From Geobacteraceae bacterium (GTDB taxonomy: Bacteria > Desulfobacterota > Desulfuromonadia > Desulfuromonadales > Geopsychrobacteraceae): a stretch of 33,449 nucleotides of DNA. Below are positions 7,302 to 15,162 of the stretch, one piece after another. The notes beneath the pieces were generated by a model that worked only from the letters and a program-made list of their open reading frames with translations, was not told the origin of the DNA and ran no database searches. Position 1 is the stretch's first letter, and each line of letters starts with the position of its first letter. The position numbers and the translations under genes are program-made. The stretch covers positions 1 through 33,449 of the forward strand of contig SLDV01000039.1 in assembly GCA_007125165.1 (NCBI GenBank). The letters are read 5' to 3'.

Positions 7302-8840
7302 CTACAGGGAGTCCGCTTCCTGCGGGTCTTCTTTGGGTATTTCAACCGCCGCCGGCAGGGGTGAGTAGGTCAGGTAGCGCAGGCTTCCATTGTCCACGTT
7401 TTCGACGATTGTCATGGGGCCGGAACGTTCCAGCTTGATTTCTTCGGAGGCCTCACCAAGATGAATCACGGTTCCTTCGTAGAGTGTTGCCGTGATGTTG
7501 ATTTTGGCCCGGGCGGTGGGATGCTCCCCGGCACTGAAATTGATCAGTTCCTCGTTGAGTTCTTCCCGCTCTTCTTCCAAGTTGACATGACGCTGTGTCA
7601 GGATGCCGATGCGTAGTTCAATGGCTTCACGCAGTGCCGGTCTGTTGGCCGGCAGGGTTTTTTTGTTCAGGGATTTCAGCGCTTCATTGATCCGCTTAAC
7701 CTGCTCGGCGACACTTTTAACCCGGGTGCGCAGGTACTTGAGGCGGTCAGTTTCCGGAAAATAAACCCCGGAGGTCAGGTTGGTTCTGATGCCGGATCGT
7801 GCGCCGGCAGCCTTGACTTCTATCCCTTCGAGGGCGATTGTCTCGCCACCGGAAACCTGGCCTGATTCGATGTGGATGCTGCCGGTGGATTTGAGTATGG
7901 CGTTGCGGGCTTCATGAGAAACATGAATATCACTCCAGCATTCCACCGTGACCTGGTTCAGATAGCGCGCTCGCAAGGTTCCCTTGCAGATAATCTTACC
8001 AATTCCTTTGCCGGACATGGTGCCGATGGTGATGGGTCCGTCACACTGAATCTTGCAGGCGCCGACGGCTCCGGACACCTTGATTCCTTTGGTAGCAGTA
8101 ATGTTAAAATCGTCGAGCACGTCCCCCTTGATGTCGACAAAACCGTTGAAGGTGATGTGGCCGACACTCAAGTCGACATCACCGGTGACGACAAATTCTT
8201 CAGCAATCGAGATGATGTTTTTGTCAAACACTGGTCTGCCGCTTCGGGTTGCCAGGGCCTGTTTGCCATCATCGGTGAAGCGTACACCGGGCCCGGCGAC
8301 GATGTTGGCAGGTTTGCCGGAAATGGGCGGAATCAGGTCGCCGGTGATTGTTTTCCCGGCGTCGCCGGTGGTCGGTGGATGGATATTGCCGATTTGCTCA
8401 TCAATGTCGACATTGGAGAAATTTTGCACCGCTTTGAAATCGACCCGGCCGTATTCGTCTTCTTCCCACTCGGAGACATCCTTGCCGGTTGAAACGAGCA
8501 GTTCAAACCAGCCATCTTCGCCGATTTCCGGTTCCACGCCGCGAGCCAGGATAATCTCCTGCGGGTTATTGCCCTGGGCAGCTTCGGTACAGAAGATGGC
8601 AACCTGCTCGAGATCGACGGTACTGGTGATGTTATTGCGCCGCAGAATCGAGATAATGTCGGCTGGCGAAGGGCTTTTCTCGAGGTTGTGCACGGTGATG
8701 CCGGCACGACATTCGAGGTCGCTGTCGCAGGTCTGAAGTAGCAGGCTGTAGTCATCAGTAACGTATTCGGCGAGCACTTTGCACCCGATATCGATCCTGC
8801 TTTTTTTATCGCTGGCGGCCATGATCCTCACATCTGACAT
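7302..8840 (-). CDS. FapA/DUF342 family protein
   Basis: 512 residues. The middle (about 130-340) matches the FapA (formerly DUF342) pattern: FKAVQNFSNVDIDEQIG, then GDAGKTITGDLIPP, GRPVF, and a run of short repeats such as VTGDVDLSVGHITFNGFVDI and KGDVLDD that predict a right-handed beta-helix. A coiled coil follows (about 365-435, rich in Leu/Glu/Arg), then a small beta domain at the C-terminus. The family includes the Vibrio FapA involved in polar flagellum assembly and FlhF placement, but many members have no known role. The ATG at 8840 has no clear ribosome binding site; an ATG at 8822 has GAGG only 3 bases away, so the start is uncertain by six residues. It ends 27 bases from the convergent hemG stop. 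Confidence 0.85.
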   Translation of the reverse strand: MSDVRIMAASDKKSRIDIGCKVLAEYVTDDYSLLLQTCDSDLECRAGITVHNLEKSPSPADIISILRRNNITSTVDLEQVAIFCTEAAQGNNPQEIILARGVEPEIGEDGWFELLVSTGKDVSEWEEDEYGRVDFKAVQNFSNVDIDEQIGNIHPPTTGDAGKTITGDLIPPISGKPANIVAGPGVRFTDDGKQALATRSGRPVFDKNIISIAEEFVVTGDVDLSVGHITFNGFVDIKGDVLDDFNITATKGIKVSGAVGACKIQCDGPITIGTMSGKGIGKIICKGTLRARYLNQVTVECWSDIHVSHEARNAILKSTGSIHIESGQVSGGETIALEGIEVKAAGARSGIRTNLTSGVYFPETDRLKYLRTRVKSVAEQVKRINEALKSLNKKTLPANRPALREAIELRIGILTQRHVNLEEEREELNEELINFSAGEHPTARAKINITATLYEGTVIHLGEASEEIKLERSGPMTIVENVDNGSLRYLTYSPLPAAVEIPKEDPQEADSL

Positions 8841-8960
8841 AGTAAGAAATATGAGAAATTATTTAATACTATCATATCTATCGGCTAACAGGCTAATTTA
8901 ATTGAGCTACTTTTTCTCTGAAAAAAGATTTTATAGTTTGCTGCGGAAAAAACAGGAGGC

Positions 8961-8990
8961 TTGACGGCTGCTGTTTCTGCTGGTTATTCT
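8961..8990 (+). promoter_or_regulatory. Putative promoter of the DUF2288-UDG-NTPase unit
   Basis: TTGACG (8961-8966), an 18-base spacer and TATTCT (8985-8990), about 40 bases before the DUF2288 start. No sigma-54 -24/-12 element was found here. Confidence 0.4.
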
Positions 8991-9031
8991 CGCGCAAGTT
9001 TGGCGACGATATCTGGAGGTAAAGAATAAAG

Positions 9032-9316
9032 ATGATAGCCGGTAAAAGGTTTGAATGCGACCTTGCCGAAGTTTGCTGGCGCGAACTGCGGGTTCACGTG
9101 CGTCGGGATGCTCTGGTGACTGTCGCTCCGCACCTGGATTTGGTGTCAGTTGCTAGAGCTGTTGCTGCGGATGATACGGGTCAGGTTGAGGGCTGGATTG
9201 TCGCCGGGCAGGTGGCAAAGCCGACAGCCGCCGAACTCAAGAAGTGGGAATCGGCCCTCGACACGCCTTTTTTGATGCTGATTGTCCAACCTTATATTCT
9301 GATTCAAGTGGTGTGA
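9032..9316 (+). CDS. DUF2288 family protein
   Basis: 94 residues. The order LAEVCWRELRVHVRRDALVT, LDLVSVARAVAADDTGQVEGW, a GQVAKPTAAELKKWE segment and a C-terminus PFLMLIVQPYILIQ matches DUF2288, a small family of unknown function found in proteobacteria and cyanobacteria. No catalytic motif is visible. GGAGGT lies 11 bases before the ATG, a rather long spacing. Its TGA stop is 2 bases before the ATG of the glycosylase-family gene, so the two are translationally coupled. It is the first gene of the likely unit ending at the terminator 11741-11777. Confidence 0.8.
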   Translation: MIAGKRFECDLAEVCWRELRVHVRRDALVTVAPHLDLVSVARAVAADDTGQVEGWIVAGQVAKPTAAELKKWESALDTPFLMLIVQPYILIQVV

Positions 9317-9318
9317 CC

Positions 9319-9990
9319 ATGCTGGATGATTTTGTCAGCGACCTGTGTCGTTATCGCGCGGCGAGGGTGTTTAATCCGTGGGGAGAAAAAGATCCTCAGC
9401 ACGATGGTTGCCGGCAGGCAGCCCAGGTCAGGCGAGAGCAGTTGCGGCAATACTTGCGTGAACGGATCGGGCAGGCGGATACCCTGCTGTGTGCTGAAGC
9501 CATCGGCTATCAGGGGGGACATTTCAGTGGCATCCCGATGACGTCAGAGCGCCTGCTGTTGGGTGGCCTGACCCATAAGGGGCTGCTGCCGGAGATGGTG
9601 TTTACGGGGCTTTCTCCCCGGCGGACCAGTTCGCCAAAGGTGCGTAGCCAGGGTTTTACCGAGCCAACTGCGACCATTGTCTGGGGCTTTCTGGCGGAAC
9701 GCGACATTGATCCTTACCGCGTTGTTTTGTGGAATGCCTTTCCCTGGCACCCTTATCATCCGGGCAAAGGGTTGCTCAGTAACCGAACGCCGGACACGGC
9801 TGAGATGGAAGCTGGACACCAGGTGCTGGTGCGTATGCTGGATATAGGCTGTTTCCGGCAGATTGTCGCGGTGGGGGAAAAATCTTCGGCGCAGTTGACG
9901 CAGTTGGGGATCACTGCTGCCAAGGTGCGTCATCCGGCCAATGGAGGGGCAGGACAATTCAGAGAACAGTTGCGGCTTTTACTGCGCTAA
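9319..9990 (+). CDS. Uracil-DNA glycosylase superfamily protein
   Basis: 223 residues from the ATG at 9319; a longer upstream frame overlaps the DUF2288 gene and is not needed. Motif A reads AEAIGYQGGHFSGIPMTSE (residues 59-77), close to the GEAPGYRGxRFSGIPFTSE wording of this UDG group but with Gly to Ala at the first position and Pro to Ile at the fourth. It also has VLWNAFPWHPYHPGKG in the middle and a C-terminal VRHPANGGAGQF corresponding to motif B. UDG-superfamily proteins remove uracil or other deaminated bases from DNA, though several subgroups have no proven activity, and the catalytic residue here cannot be fixed by eye. No ribosome binding site is obvious, consistent with coupling to the DUF2288 gene. 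The NTPase gene follows 43 bases later. Confidence 0.82.
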   Translation: MLDDFVSDLCRYRAARVFNPWGEKDPQHDGCRQAAQVRREQLRQYLRERIGQADTLLCAEAIGYQGGHFSGIPMTSERLLLGGLTHKGLLPEMVFTGLSPRRTSSPKVRSQGFTEPTATIVWGFLAERDIDPYRVVLWNAFPWHPYHPGKGLLSNRTPDTAEMEAGHQVLVRMLDIGCFRQIVAVGEKSSAQLTQLGITAAKVRHPANGGAGQFREQLRLLLR

Positions 9991-10033
9991 AATTGGTGCT
10001 CTGTTTTCGATCGATCAATAGAGGAGAAGCCTC

Positions 10034-11710
10034 ATGTCCATTGCCATTATTGAACACCAGGTCGGGCGCTTTCTGGCCAGTGAAGCGCCGGAGGTTCTTG
10101 CCATCAAGGGGGGGTGGGGTGTCGGCAAGACCTACGCCTGGAACGCCTACCTCCATGCCGCCAGAAATCAACGCCGGATTGCCCTCACCGACTACTCTTA
10201 TGTTTCCCTGTTCGGAATCAATTCGCTTCAGGAATTAAAAAACAGCATTTTCGAGAATATGGTATCCAACCACCATATCGGTCGTCGCCCCGGCGTGGAA
10301 ACCTTTCGTACCAATATGAACCGGCTGTTGCGCACCACCGGAAAAAAGAAATTTGCTTTTTTTTCAGTAGAAAAGGCAGCCGAGTTTATCGATGCCCCCT
10401 TCGAGGCACTGGCCTTCCTGTCTCTGGAAAAAACCCTGGTTTGCCTCGATGATTTTGAGCGCAAGGGGAAGGGGATCGAAGCACAGGATATCCTCGGACT
10501 GATCACGATTCTCAAGGAACAGAAAAAATGTAAAGTGGTGCTGATTCTCAATGATGAAAGCCTGGGGGGGGATTCTCATATTGAGTATAATCGGCTGCGG
10601 GAAAAAGTGATCGATACCGAGTTGCGCTTTGCTCCTGATGCCAGAGACTGTGTCGCCATTTCATTACGCCAGAACGCCCTCGGCAAGATTCTTGGAGAGG
10701 CGGTTGTACAGCTTGGAATCAACAATATCCGTATTATAAAAAAGACAGAAGCTCTGGGCGGTTTGCTGGTGCCGGTGTTCAAAGATTATGACCCTCAGGT
10801 GCTGCATCATGCTGTGCGTATTCTGACATTGCTGTGTTGGTGCTATTACAGCAGATCTGCGCAGGTGCCGGAGTACGATTTTGTCATGAACCGTAGTGGA
10901 TCGTTCGGAATCCTTGATGATGATGAAAGCCTGTCTACCCAACAGCAGGAATGGATGGCTATTCTGCGCAGTTACGATAATTTTTCTGTAGATGATTTTG
11001 GCCGTCAGATCGGTCGTCTGGTAGAGAATGGATACCTTGACGAGGAGCGCATGGGCGAACTGGGCAAGGCCTACGACGAACAGGTCCGCGCCGCCCGTTC
11101 AGAACGCTCTTTTCAGGAAGCCTGGCGCAAATTTCATCATTCTTTTGATGATAACGCAACAGAAGTCATCAACTGCCTTTCCGAAAGCTTTCGCGATAAC
11201 GCCAGACATATCAGTCCGGTCAATCTCGATGGAAGTGTGCGCTTGCTGCGTTATCTTGGCAAGGACAAGCTGGCAACCCGGATTGTCGATCTTTATATTG
11301 AAAAGCGCAGAACTGAAAGTGGATTGTTTTCCATTGAAGCGGCAGTCGAAGCAAAAGAGATTCGTGATGGCGAGGTTATTGAAAAGTTCCGCAAGGTTCA
11401 GGATGTATTGCGCGAAAAGCTGACCTTGCGTCAAATTTTTGAGCGGCTTTTGCGCGAAGAAAAAGATCATGCCGACGAAGAGGGTCAGCTTGCCCAGGCT
11501 TCGGTGACCGATTTTGTTCTGCTGTTCAAGTCACTAAAGGGCACCGAATTGTCTCGCTGTATTGATCTGTGCCTGCGTTATGGGCGTCTTGGCGGCATCA
11601 GTGATCAGCAACGGCTGATTTACGAAAAGGCGACTGTCGCTCTGCAGCAGATCGCCAAAGAGAGTCGACTCAATGCCAGCAGGGTGCGACGTTTCGGCGT
11701 GTCGATCTGA
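10034..11710 (+). CDS. P-loop NTPase of unrecognised subfamily (KAP/STAND-like)
   Basis: 558 residues. Walker A is GGWGVGKT at 26-33 and a Walker B-like strand is TLVCLDDFER with D139-D140. Between them is a YSYVSLFGINSLQELKNSIF stretch (about 55-74). After Walker B come VVLILNDESL, a sensor-like strand ending in Asn-Asp, and REKVIDTELRF. The remaining ~350 residues are mostly helical and charged, with no nuclease, protease or membrane domain that I can recognise. KAP and STAND NTPases with this GxWGxGKT wording are frequent in anti-phage and other accessory loci, but I cannot name a characterised relative and the defence role is inference. GAGGAG lies 7 bases before the ATG. It follows the UDG-family gene on the same strand and a strong terminator follows it. 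Confidence 0.8.
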   Translation: MSIAIIEHQVGRFLASEAPEVLAIKGGWGVGKTYAWNAYLHAARNQRRIALTDYSYVSLFGINSLQELKNSIFENMVSNHHIGRRPGVETFRTNMNRLLRTTGKKKFAFFSVEKAAEFIDAPFEALAFLSLEKTLVCLDDFERKGKGIEAQDILGLITILKEQKKCKVVLILNDESLGGDSHIEYNRLREKVIDTELRFAPDARDCVAISLRQNALGKILGEAVVQLGINNIRIIKKTEALGGLLVPVFKDYDPQVLHHAVRILTLLCWCYYSRSAQVPEYDFVMNRSGSFGILDDDESLSTQQQEWMAILRSYDNFSVDDFGRQIGRLVENGYLDEERMGELGKAYDEQVRAARSERSFQEAWRKFHHSFDDNATEVINCLSESFRDNARHISPVNLDGSVRLLRYLGKDKLATRIVDLYIEKRRTESGLFSIEAAVEAKEIRDGEVIEKFRKVQDVLREKLTLRQIFERLLREEKDHADEEGQLAQASVTDFVLLFKSLKGTELSRCIDLCLRYGRLGGISDQQRLIYEKATVALQQIAKESRLNASRVRRFGVSI

Positions 11711-11740
11711 CGACCTGAGCTGTGATTTTTTTGTGGTACG

Positions 11741-11777
11741 AAAAAAAGCTCCTGCCGATACAGCAGGAGCTTTTTTT
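11741..11777. terminator. Strong bidirectional rho-independent terminator
   Basis: Perfect 15-bp inverted repeat: AAAAAAAGCTCCTGC (11741-11755), 7-base loop, GCAGGAGCTTTTTTT (11763-11777). It has T-runs on both strands and lies between the NTPase gene (+) and trxA (-). Confidence 0.93.
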
Positions 11778-11803
11778 ACTGATTATTTATATGGCTGATC
11801 CTG

Positions 11804-12133
11804 TTACAGAGCTTTTTTAATTAACCCTTCGATCTGGTTTTTGGGAACTGCACCTACAAGCTGGTCAACCACCTTGCCCTGATTAAAGAGAATCATCGTG
11901 GGAATGCCGCGGACACCGTACTGCCCGGGAGTTGCCGGGTTGTCGTCAACATTGACTTTGCCGATCTTGATTTTTCCGTCATACTCATCTGCCAGTTGAT
12001 CCAGCACCGGGGCAATTGCTTTGCAGGGTGCGCACCAGCTTGCCCAGAAATCCACCAGGATGGGGGTATCCGACATCAGCACGGTCGCTTCAAACTGGTC
12101 GTCTGTTACTTCAATTATTTTGTCGCTGGCCAT
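11804..12133 (-). CDS. trxA: Thioredoxin
   Basis: 109 residues, the usual thioredoxin length. The redox-active site is WCAPCK at 33-38, within VDFWASWCAPCK, and the cis-proline loop is GIPTMILF. It is a cytoplasmic protein disulfide reductant. The start is the ATG at 12133, which has AAGGAG 6 bases upstream; a longer in-frame extension to 12166 would place the ribosome binding site inside the gene. It is transcribed alone from the promoter at 12195-12222 and ends at the shared terminator. The Pro-Gly before QYGVRGIPT replaces the more usual Thr-Ala and is a mild oddity. Confidence 0.96.
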   Translation of the reverse strand: MASDKIIEVTDDQFEATVLMSDTPILVDFWASWCAPCKAIAPVLDQLADEYDGKIKIGKVNVDDNPATPGQYGVRGIPTMILFNQGKVVDQLVGAVPKNQIEGLIKKAL

Positions 12134-12194
12134 CAGTTTCTCCTTATTCTTGATTCGAATGCTCAAAAAAGGTGGTTAAATTCATTCAAAAGTA

Positions 12195-12222
12195 AATATA
12201 TAGTAACTCTGTTAAAAATCAA
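12195..12222 (-). promoter_or_regulatory. trxA: Sigma-70 promoter of trxA
   Basis: On the minus strand TTGATT (12217-12222), a 16-base spacer and TATATT (12195-12200), about 60 bases before the trxA ATG. Confidence 0.5.
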
Positions 12223-12249
12223 GGTCTAATCAGGAAAACCAGGTGATGC

Positions 12250-12278
12250 TTGACACTCATACAGCGGCTTCATATGAT
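12250..12278 (+). promoter_or_regulatory. Near-consensus sigma-70 promoter of the heme operon
   Basis: A perfect TTGACA (12250-12255), a 17-base spacer and TATGAT (12273-12278). The first gene starts 47 bases later. It probably drives the SIS-like gene, hemX, hemA, hemC and hemD. I see no clear operator in the short leader. Confidence 0.75.
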
Positions 12279-12325
12279 GCCGGATTGACCTGCTGCATGG
12301 CAATATCCTTGCTGATGGAGTTTAA

Positions 12326-12904
12326 ATGAATTCTCGTATTATGCAAGCCGGCAAACAGAACGGTTCCCTTATTGCACGATTTTGTGACACGCAACATGCT
12401 GCTTTATCGCGTTTTGCCAACAAGGTGGCGCACCTGTTTGCCGACGGAGGTCAGTTGTTGACAGCGGGCGCCGGAATTTTCCATCTGGTTGCACAACTGA
12501 TCGCTACCCAGTTTGTTTATCGCCTCGATTTTGATCGGCCGGCATTGCCGGCAATCTGCCTTGGCAGTGATGCCGCCCTTGGTTCCGCTTTGGCTTCAGC
12601 CGGAGAGTATGAACAACTTTTTGTTCGCCATTACCGTGCCCTGGCCGGCGAAAAGCAGATGTTGCTGCTGCTGAGTGATGGTAATCCTAACCCGGCGTTA
12701 CAGCGTGTCCGGGACGAAGTGCTGGATAGCGGTCAGGACGTGGTTCTGATTTCCGGGGCTGGAGTTCGAGACCCTCTTTATTGTGACGATCTTGAATCCT
12801 GTCTGGATCTGGGTTCCGGTTCAAGGGCCCGACAGATAGAATTGATGCAATTTGCCGGCCATCTGCTTTGTGAACTGGTAGAGGCGGAGCTTTTTCAATG
12901 CTGA
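12326..12904 (+). CDS. SIS-domain-like protein (GmhA/DiaA relative)
   Basis: 192 residues. The overall pattern is that of the GmhA/DiaA branch of SIS-domain proteins: a first helix with FCDTQHAALSRFANKVAHLF, a strand GGQLLTAGAG, a LPAICLGSD strand, an EYEQLFVRHYRAL helix and a QMLLLLSDGNPNP turn. In phosphoheptose isomerases the sugar-phosphate site has GNGGSAADAQH and STSGNS; here these read TAGAGIFHLVAQ and LSDGNPNPA, so most of the phosphate-binding serines are missing. It may therefore be a binding or regulatory protein (as DiaA is) rather than an enzyme. GGAG lies 6 bases before the ATG, and it is the first gene after the promoter at 12250-12278. Its place in front of hemX-hemA suggests a link with heme synthesis, by context only. 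Confidence 0.72.
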   Translation: MNSRIMQAGKQNGSLIARFCDTQHAALSRFANKVAHLFADGGQLLTAGAGIFHLVAQLIATQFVYRLDFDRPALPAICLGSDAALGSALASAGEYEQLFVRHYRALAGEKQMLLLLSDGNPNPALQRVRDEVLDSGQDVVLISGAGVRDPLYCDDLESCLDLGSGSRARQIELMQFAGHLLCELVEAELFQC

Positions 12905-12974
12905 ATGGATTGCTTGGATCCGGCAAGTCGATTACGCGGTGTCGATTGCCAATAATCCAGTGGAGAGGGAAGTT

Positions 12975-13811
12975 ATGGTGCCAGTAAATCTGCTTTTTGC
13001 AGCAACGACACTAACCTACCTGGTTGCCAGTCTGCTTTACCTGACAGCAATGATCGGCAAGCGCGAGGAGGCGGGGCGCCTTGGACGCTGGGTGCTGCTC
13101 TTGGGCATCGTTCTTCATGCCGCCGTTTTTGCTGTTCGCCATTCCATGGTTGAAGGTACTCCTGTTACCAGTTTACATGAGTCCCTGTCCTTTTTTGCCT
13201 GGTGTCTGGTGCTGCTTTTTCTGCTTCTGGATCTGCGTTTCAGGCTTTCGGTCATGGGTGCCTTTGCCGCTCCTTCGGCCCTGTGTCTGATGATTTTCAG
13301 TGCCTTGAGTCCCGACGTGGTGGTTCCCCTTAGCCCGGTTCTGCGCACCTGGCTGTTCCCGGTGCACATCAGCTTTGCTTTTTTGGGTAATGCCGCCTTT
13401 GCCCTTGCTTTTGGTGCCGGCGTCATGTACCTGATCCAGGATCGCATGCTCAAAAGTAAACGCTTTAACCGGATCTACCGGATGTTGCCGTCCATCGACG
13501 TGCTTGATCGGGTCAACTATACCTGCCTGAGTGTTGGTTTTCCGTTCATGACCCTCGGTATCATCAGTGGTGCTGTCTGGGCCAATATGGCCTGGGGGAG
13601 CTATTGGAGCTGGGATCCGAAAGAAACCTGGGCATTGATTACCTGGTTCCTCTATGCCGGTTTGTTGCATGGGCGCTTAACTTCCGGCTGGCGCGGACGC
13701 CGGGCAGCCTTCTTTTCCATCGTGGCTTTCATGTTTCTGCTTTTTACTTTTCTCGGGGTGAGTTTGTTTTTTGACGGTTATCACACCTTCGAAGCTTTTT
13801 CCATGCCATGA
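12975..13811 (+). CDS. hemX: HemX-type CcsA-family membrane protein
   Basis: 278 residues from the ATG at 12975, which has GAGAGGG about 5 bases upstream; a GTG at 12939 would add a polar N-terminal extension and is less likely. About eight membrane segments are seen, starting with LLFAATTLTYLVASLLYLTA. The WWD motif is intact at 207-219 (WGSYWSWDPKETW) and histidines occur at VLHAAVF, RHSMVEG and the late LLHGRL. The position directly before hemA is that of HemX in Bacillus and in Geobacter relatives. In Bacillus HemX lowers HemA levels, but the retained WWD motif suggests heme binding. The alternative is a second cytochrome c maturation CcsA. It differs from the resB-linked ccsB at 1858-2742. 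Confidence 0.85.
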   Translation: MVPVNLLFAATTLTYLVASLLYLTAMIGKREEAGRLGRWVLLLGIVLHAAVFAVRHSMVEGTPVTSLHESLSFFAWCLVLLFLLLDLRFRLSVMGAFAAPSALCLMIFSALSPDVVVPLSPVLRTWLFPVHISFAFLGNAAFALAFGAGVMYLIQDRMLKSKRFNRIYRMLPSIDVLDRVNYTCLSVGFPFMTLGIISGAVWANMAWGSYWSWDPKETWALITWFLYAGLLHGRLTSGWRGRRAAFFSIVAFMFLLFTFLGVSLFFDGYHTFEAFSMP

Positions 13812-13833
13812 CTGATTACCGTGGATTGTCTTC

Positions 13834-15138
13834 ATGAATATTGTTGTTGTTGGACTCAGTCATAAAACGGCCCCGGTTGAAATTCGCGAGAAGGTGGCCT
13901 TTGAGCCGGATGCCATTGCAGCCAGCCTCGAAGATCTCCATGCTCTGTCGGCGGTCTCCGAGGCAATGATCGTGTCAACCTGCAACCGGGTTGAGCTCTA
14001 CGCCGCCACGACCGATCCTCAGCAGGCCTGTACCGAACTTAAGCGCTATATGGCACAGAGTCACGGCATCTCGGCGGACGTTCTGTATGAGCATCTTTAC
14101 TCTTATGCCTGTCAGGAAGCGGTGCGCCACGTTTTGCGGGTGACATCCAGCCTTGATTCCATGGTGGTTGGTGAACCGCAGATTCTCGGTCAGATGAAAA
14201 CGGCCTACGGCTATGCCTGTGAACATAAAAGTGCCGGCCTGGTTCTCAACCGTTTCATGCATAAGGCTTTTTCCGTGGCCAAGCGGGTGCGTACCGAAAC
14301 CGCTATCGCCAACAGTGCCGTCTCGATTTCCTACGCCGCAGTGGAATTGGCGCGCAAGATTTTTGATTCCCTCGAAAGCAAGACGGTGATGCTGGTTGGT
14401 GCCGGCGAGATGTGTGAATTGGCAGCCAAACATTTTGTTCGCTGTGGCGTGTCAAAGGTACTGGTAACCAACCGTACCTTCAGTCGTGCTGAGAAGCTGG
14501 CAGAAACTTTCGGTGGAGTAGCGGTAAATTTTGCCAACTTTCGTGAACAGTTGCACCGGGTTGATATCCTCTTGTCTTCCACGGGCTCTCCGGACTATGT
14601 GCTCCATGCCGCAGATCTTAAAGCGGCCTGCAAGCTGCGTCGATATCAACCGATGTTTCTGATTGATATCGCGGTGCCGCGAGACATTGATCCGGCGGCC
14701 AACAAAATTGACAGTATTTATCTCTATGACGTCGATGACCTGCAGGGTGTCGTACAGGCCAACCTCAAGGAACGTCAGAAGGAGGCGATCAAGGCCGAGC
14801 AGATCATTGATGAGGAAGTCGAGCGTTTTCATGACTGGCTTTCCAACTTGACGGTGAGGCCGACGATTGTTGCTCTGCGCAAACAGCTTGAGGAGGTGCG
14901 GCAGAAAGAGTTGCAGAAAACCTTGTCAAATCTGGGAACTCTCAACGAACATCAACGTAAAGCACTGGATGCCATGAGCAGTGCTATTGTCAACAAGATC
15001 CTCCACCACCCGACCCGTCTGCTCAAACAGCTCGATTGTGACGATGACAAGCTGCGTTATCTTGACGCTGTTCAGGTGCTTTTTGACCTTTCCCTTCAGG
15101 CGCCTTCTGACGACGCTGAAAAATTACCGGAAAACTAA
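13834..15138 (+). CDS. hemA: Glutamyl-tRNA reductase
   Basis: 434 residues. The N-terminal catalytic domain starts MNIVVVGLSHKTAPVEIREK and has the active-site Cys50 in VSTCNRVELY. SSLDSMVVGEPQILGQMKTA follows, then the NADPH-binding domain with VMLVGAGEMCELAAKHF and VTNRT, and a C-terminal helical dimerisation domain. It reduces glutamyl-tRNA(Glu) to glutamate-1-semialdehyde, the first committed step of the C5 heme pathway. The start 22 bases after the hemX stop is supported by the family N-terminus, though the ribosome binding site is weak (GTGGA). hemL, needed for the next step, is not in the window. Confidence 0.97.
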   Translation: MNIVVVGLSHKTAPVEIREKVAFEPDAIAASLEDLHALSAVSEAMIVSTCNRVELYAATTDPQQACTELKRYMAQSHGISADVLYEHLYSYACQEAVRHVLRVTSSLDSMVVGEPQILGQMKTAYGYACEHKSAGLVLNRFMHKAFSVAKRVRTETAIANSAVSISYAAVELARKIFDSLESKTVMLVGAGEMCELAAKHFVRCGVSKVLVTNRTFSRAEKLAETFGGVAVNFANFREQLHRVDILLSSTGSPDYVLHAADLKAACKLRRYQPMFLIDIAVPRDIDPAANKIDSIYLYDVDDLQGVVQANLKERQKEAIKAEQIIDEEVERFHDWLSNLTVRPTIVALRKQLEEVRQKELQKTLSNLGTLNEHQRKALDAMSSAIVNKILHHPTRLLKQLDCDDDKLRYLDAVQVLFDLSLQAPSDDAEKLPEN

Positions 15139-15162
15139 ATCGCTCGCTTACAAGGAGAATCC

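Noticed and set aside
12899-12974. Short ORF (29 codons) between the SIS-like gene and hemX containing GLLGSGKS
   Set aside because: Too short and overlaps both neighbours; the P-loop-like string is chance.
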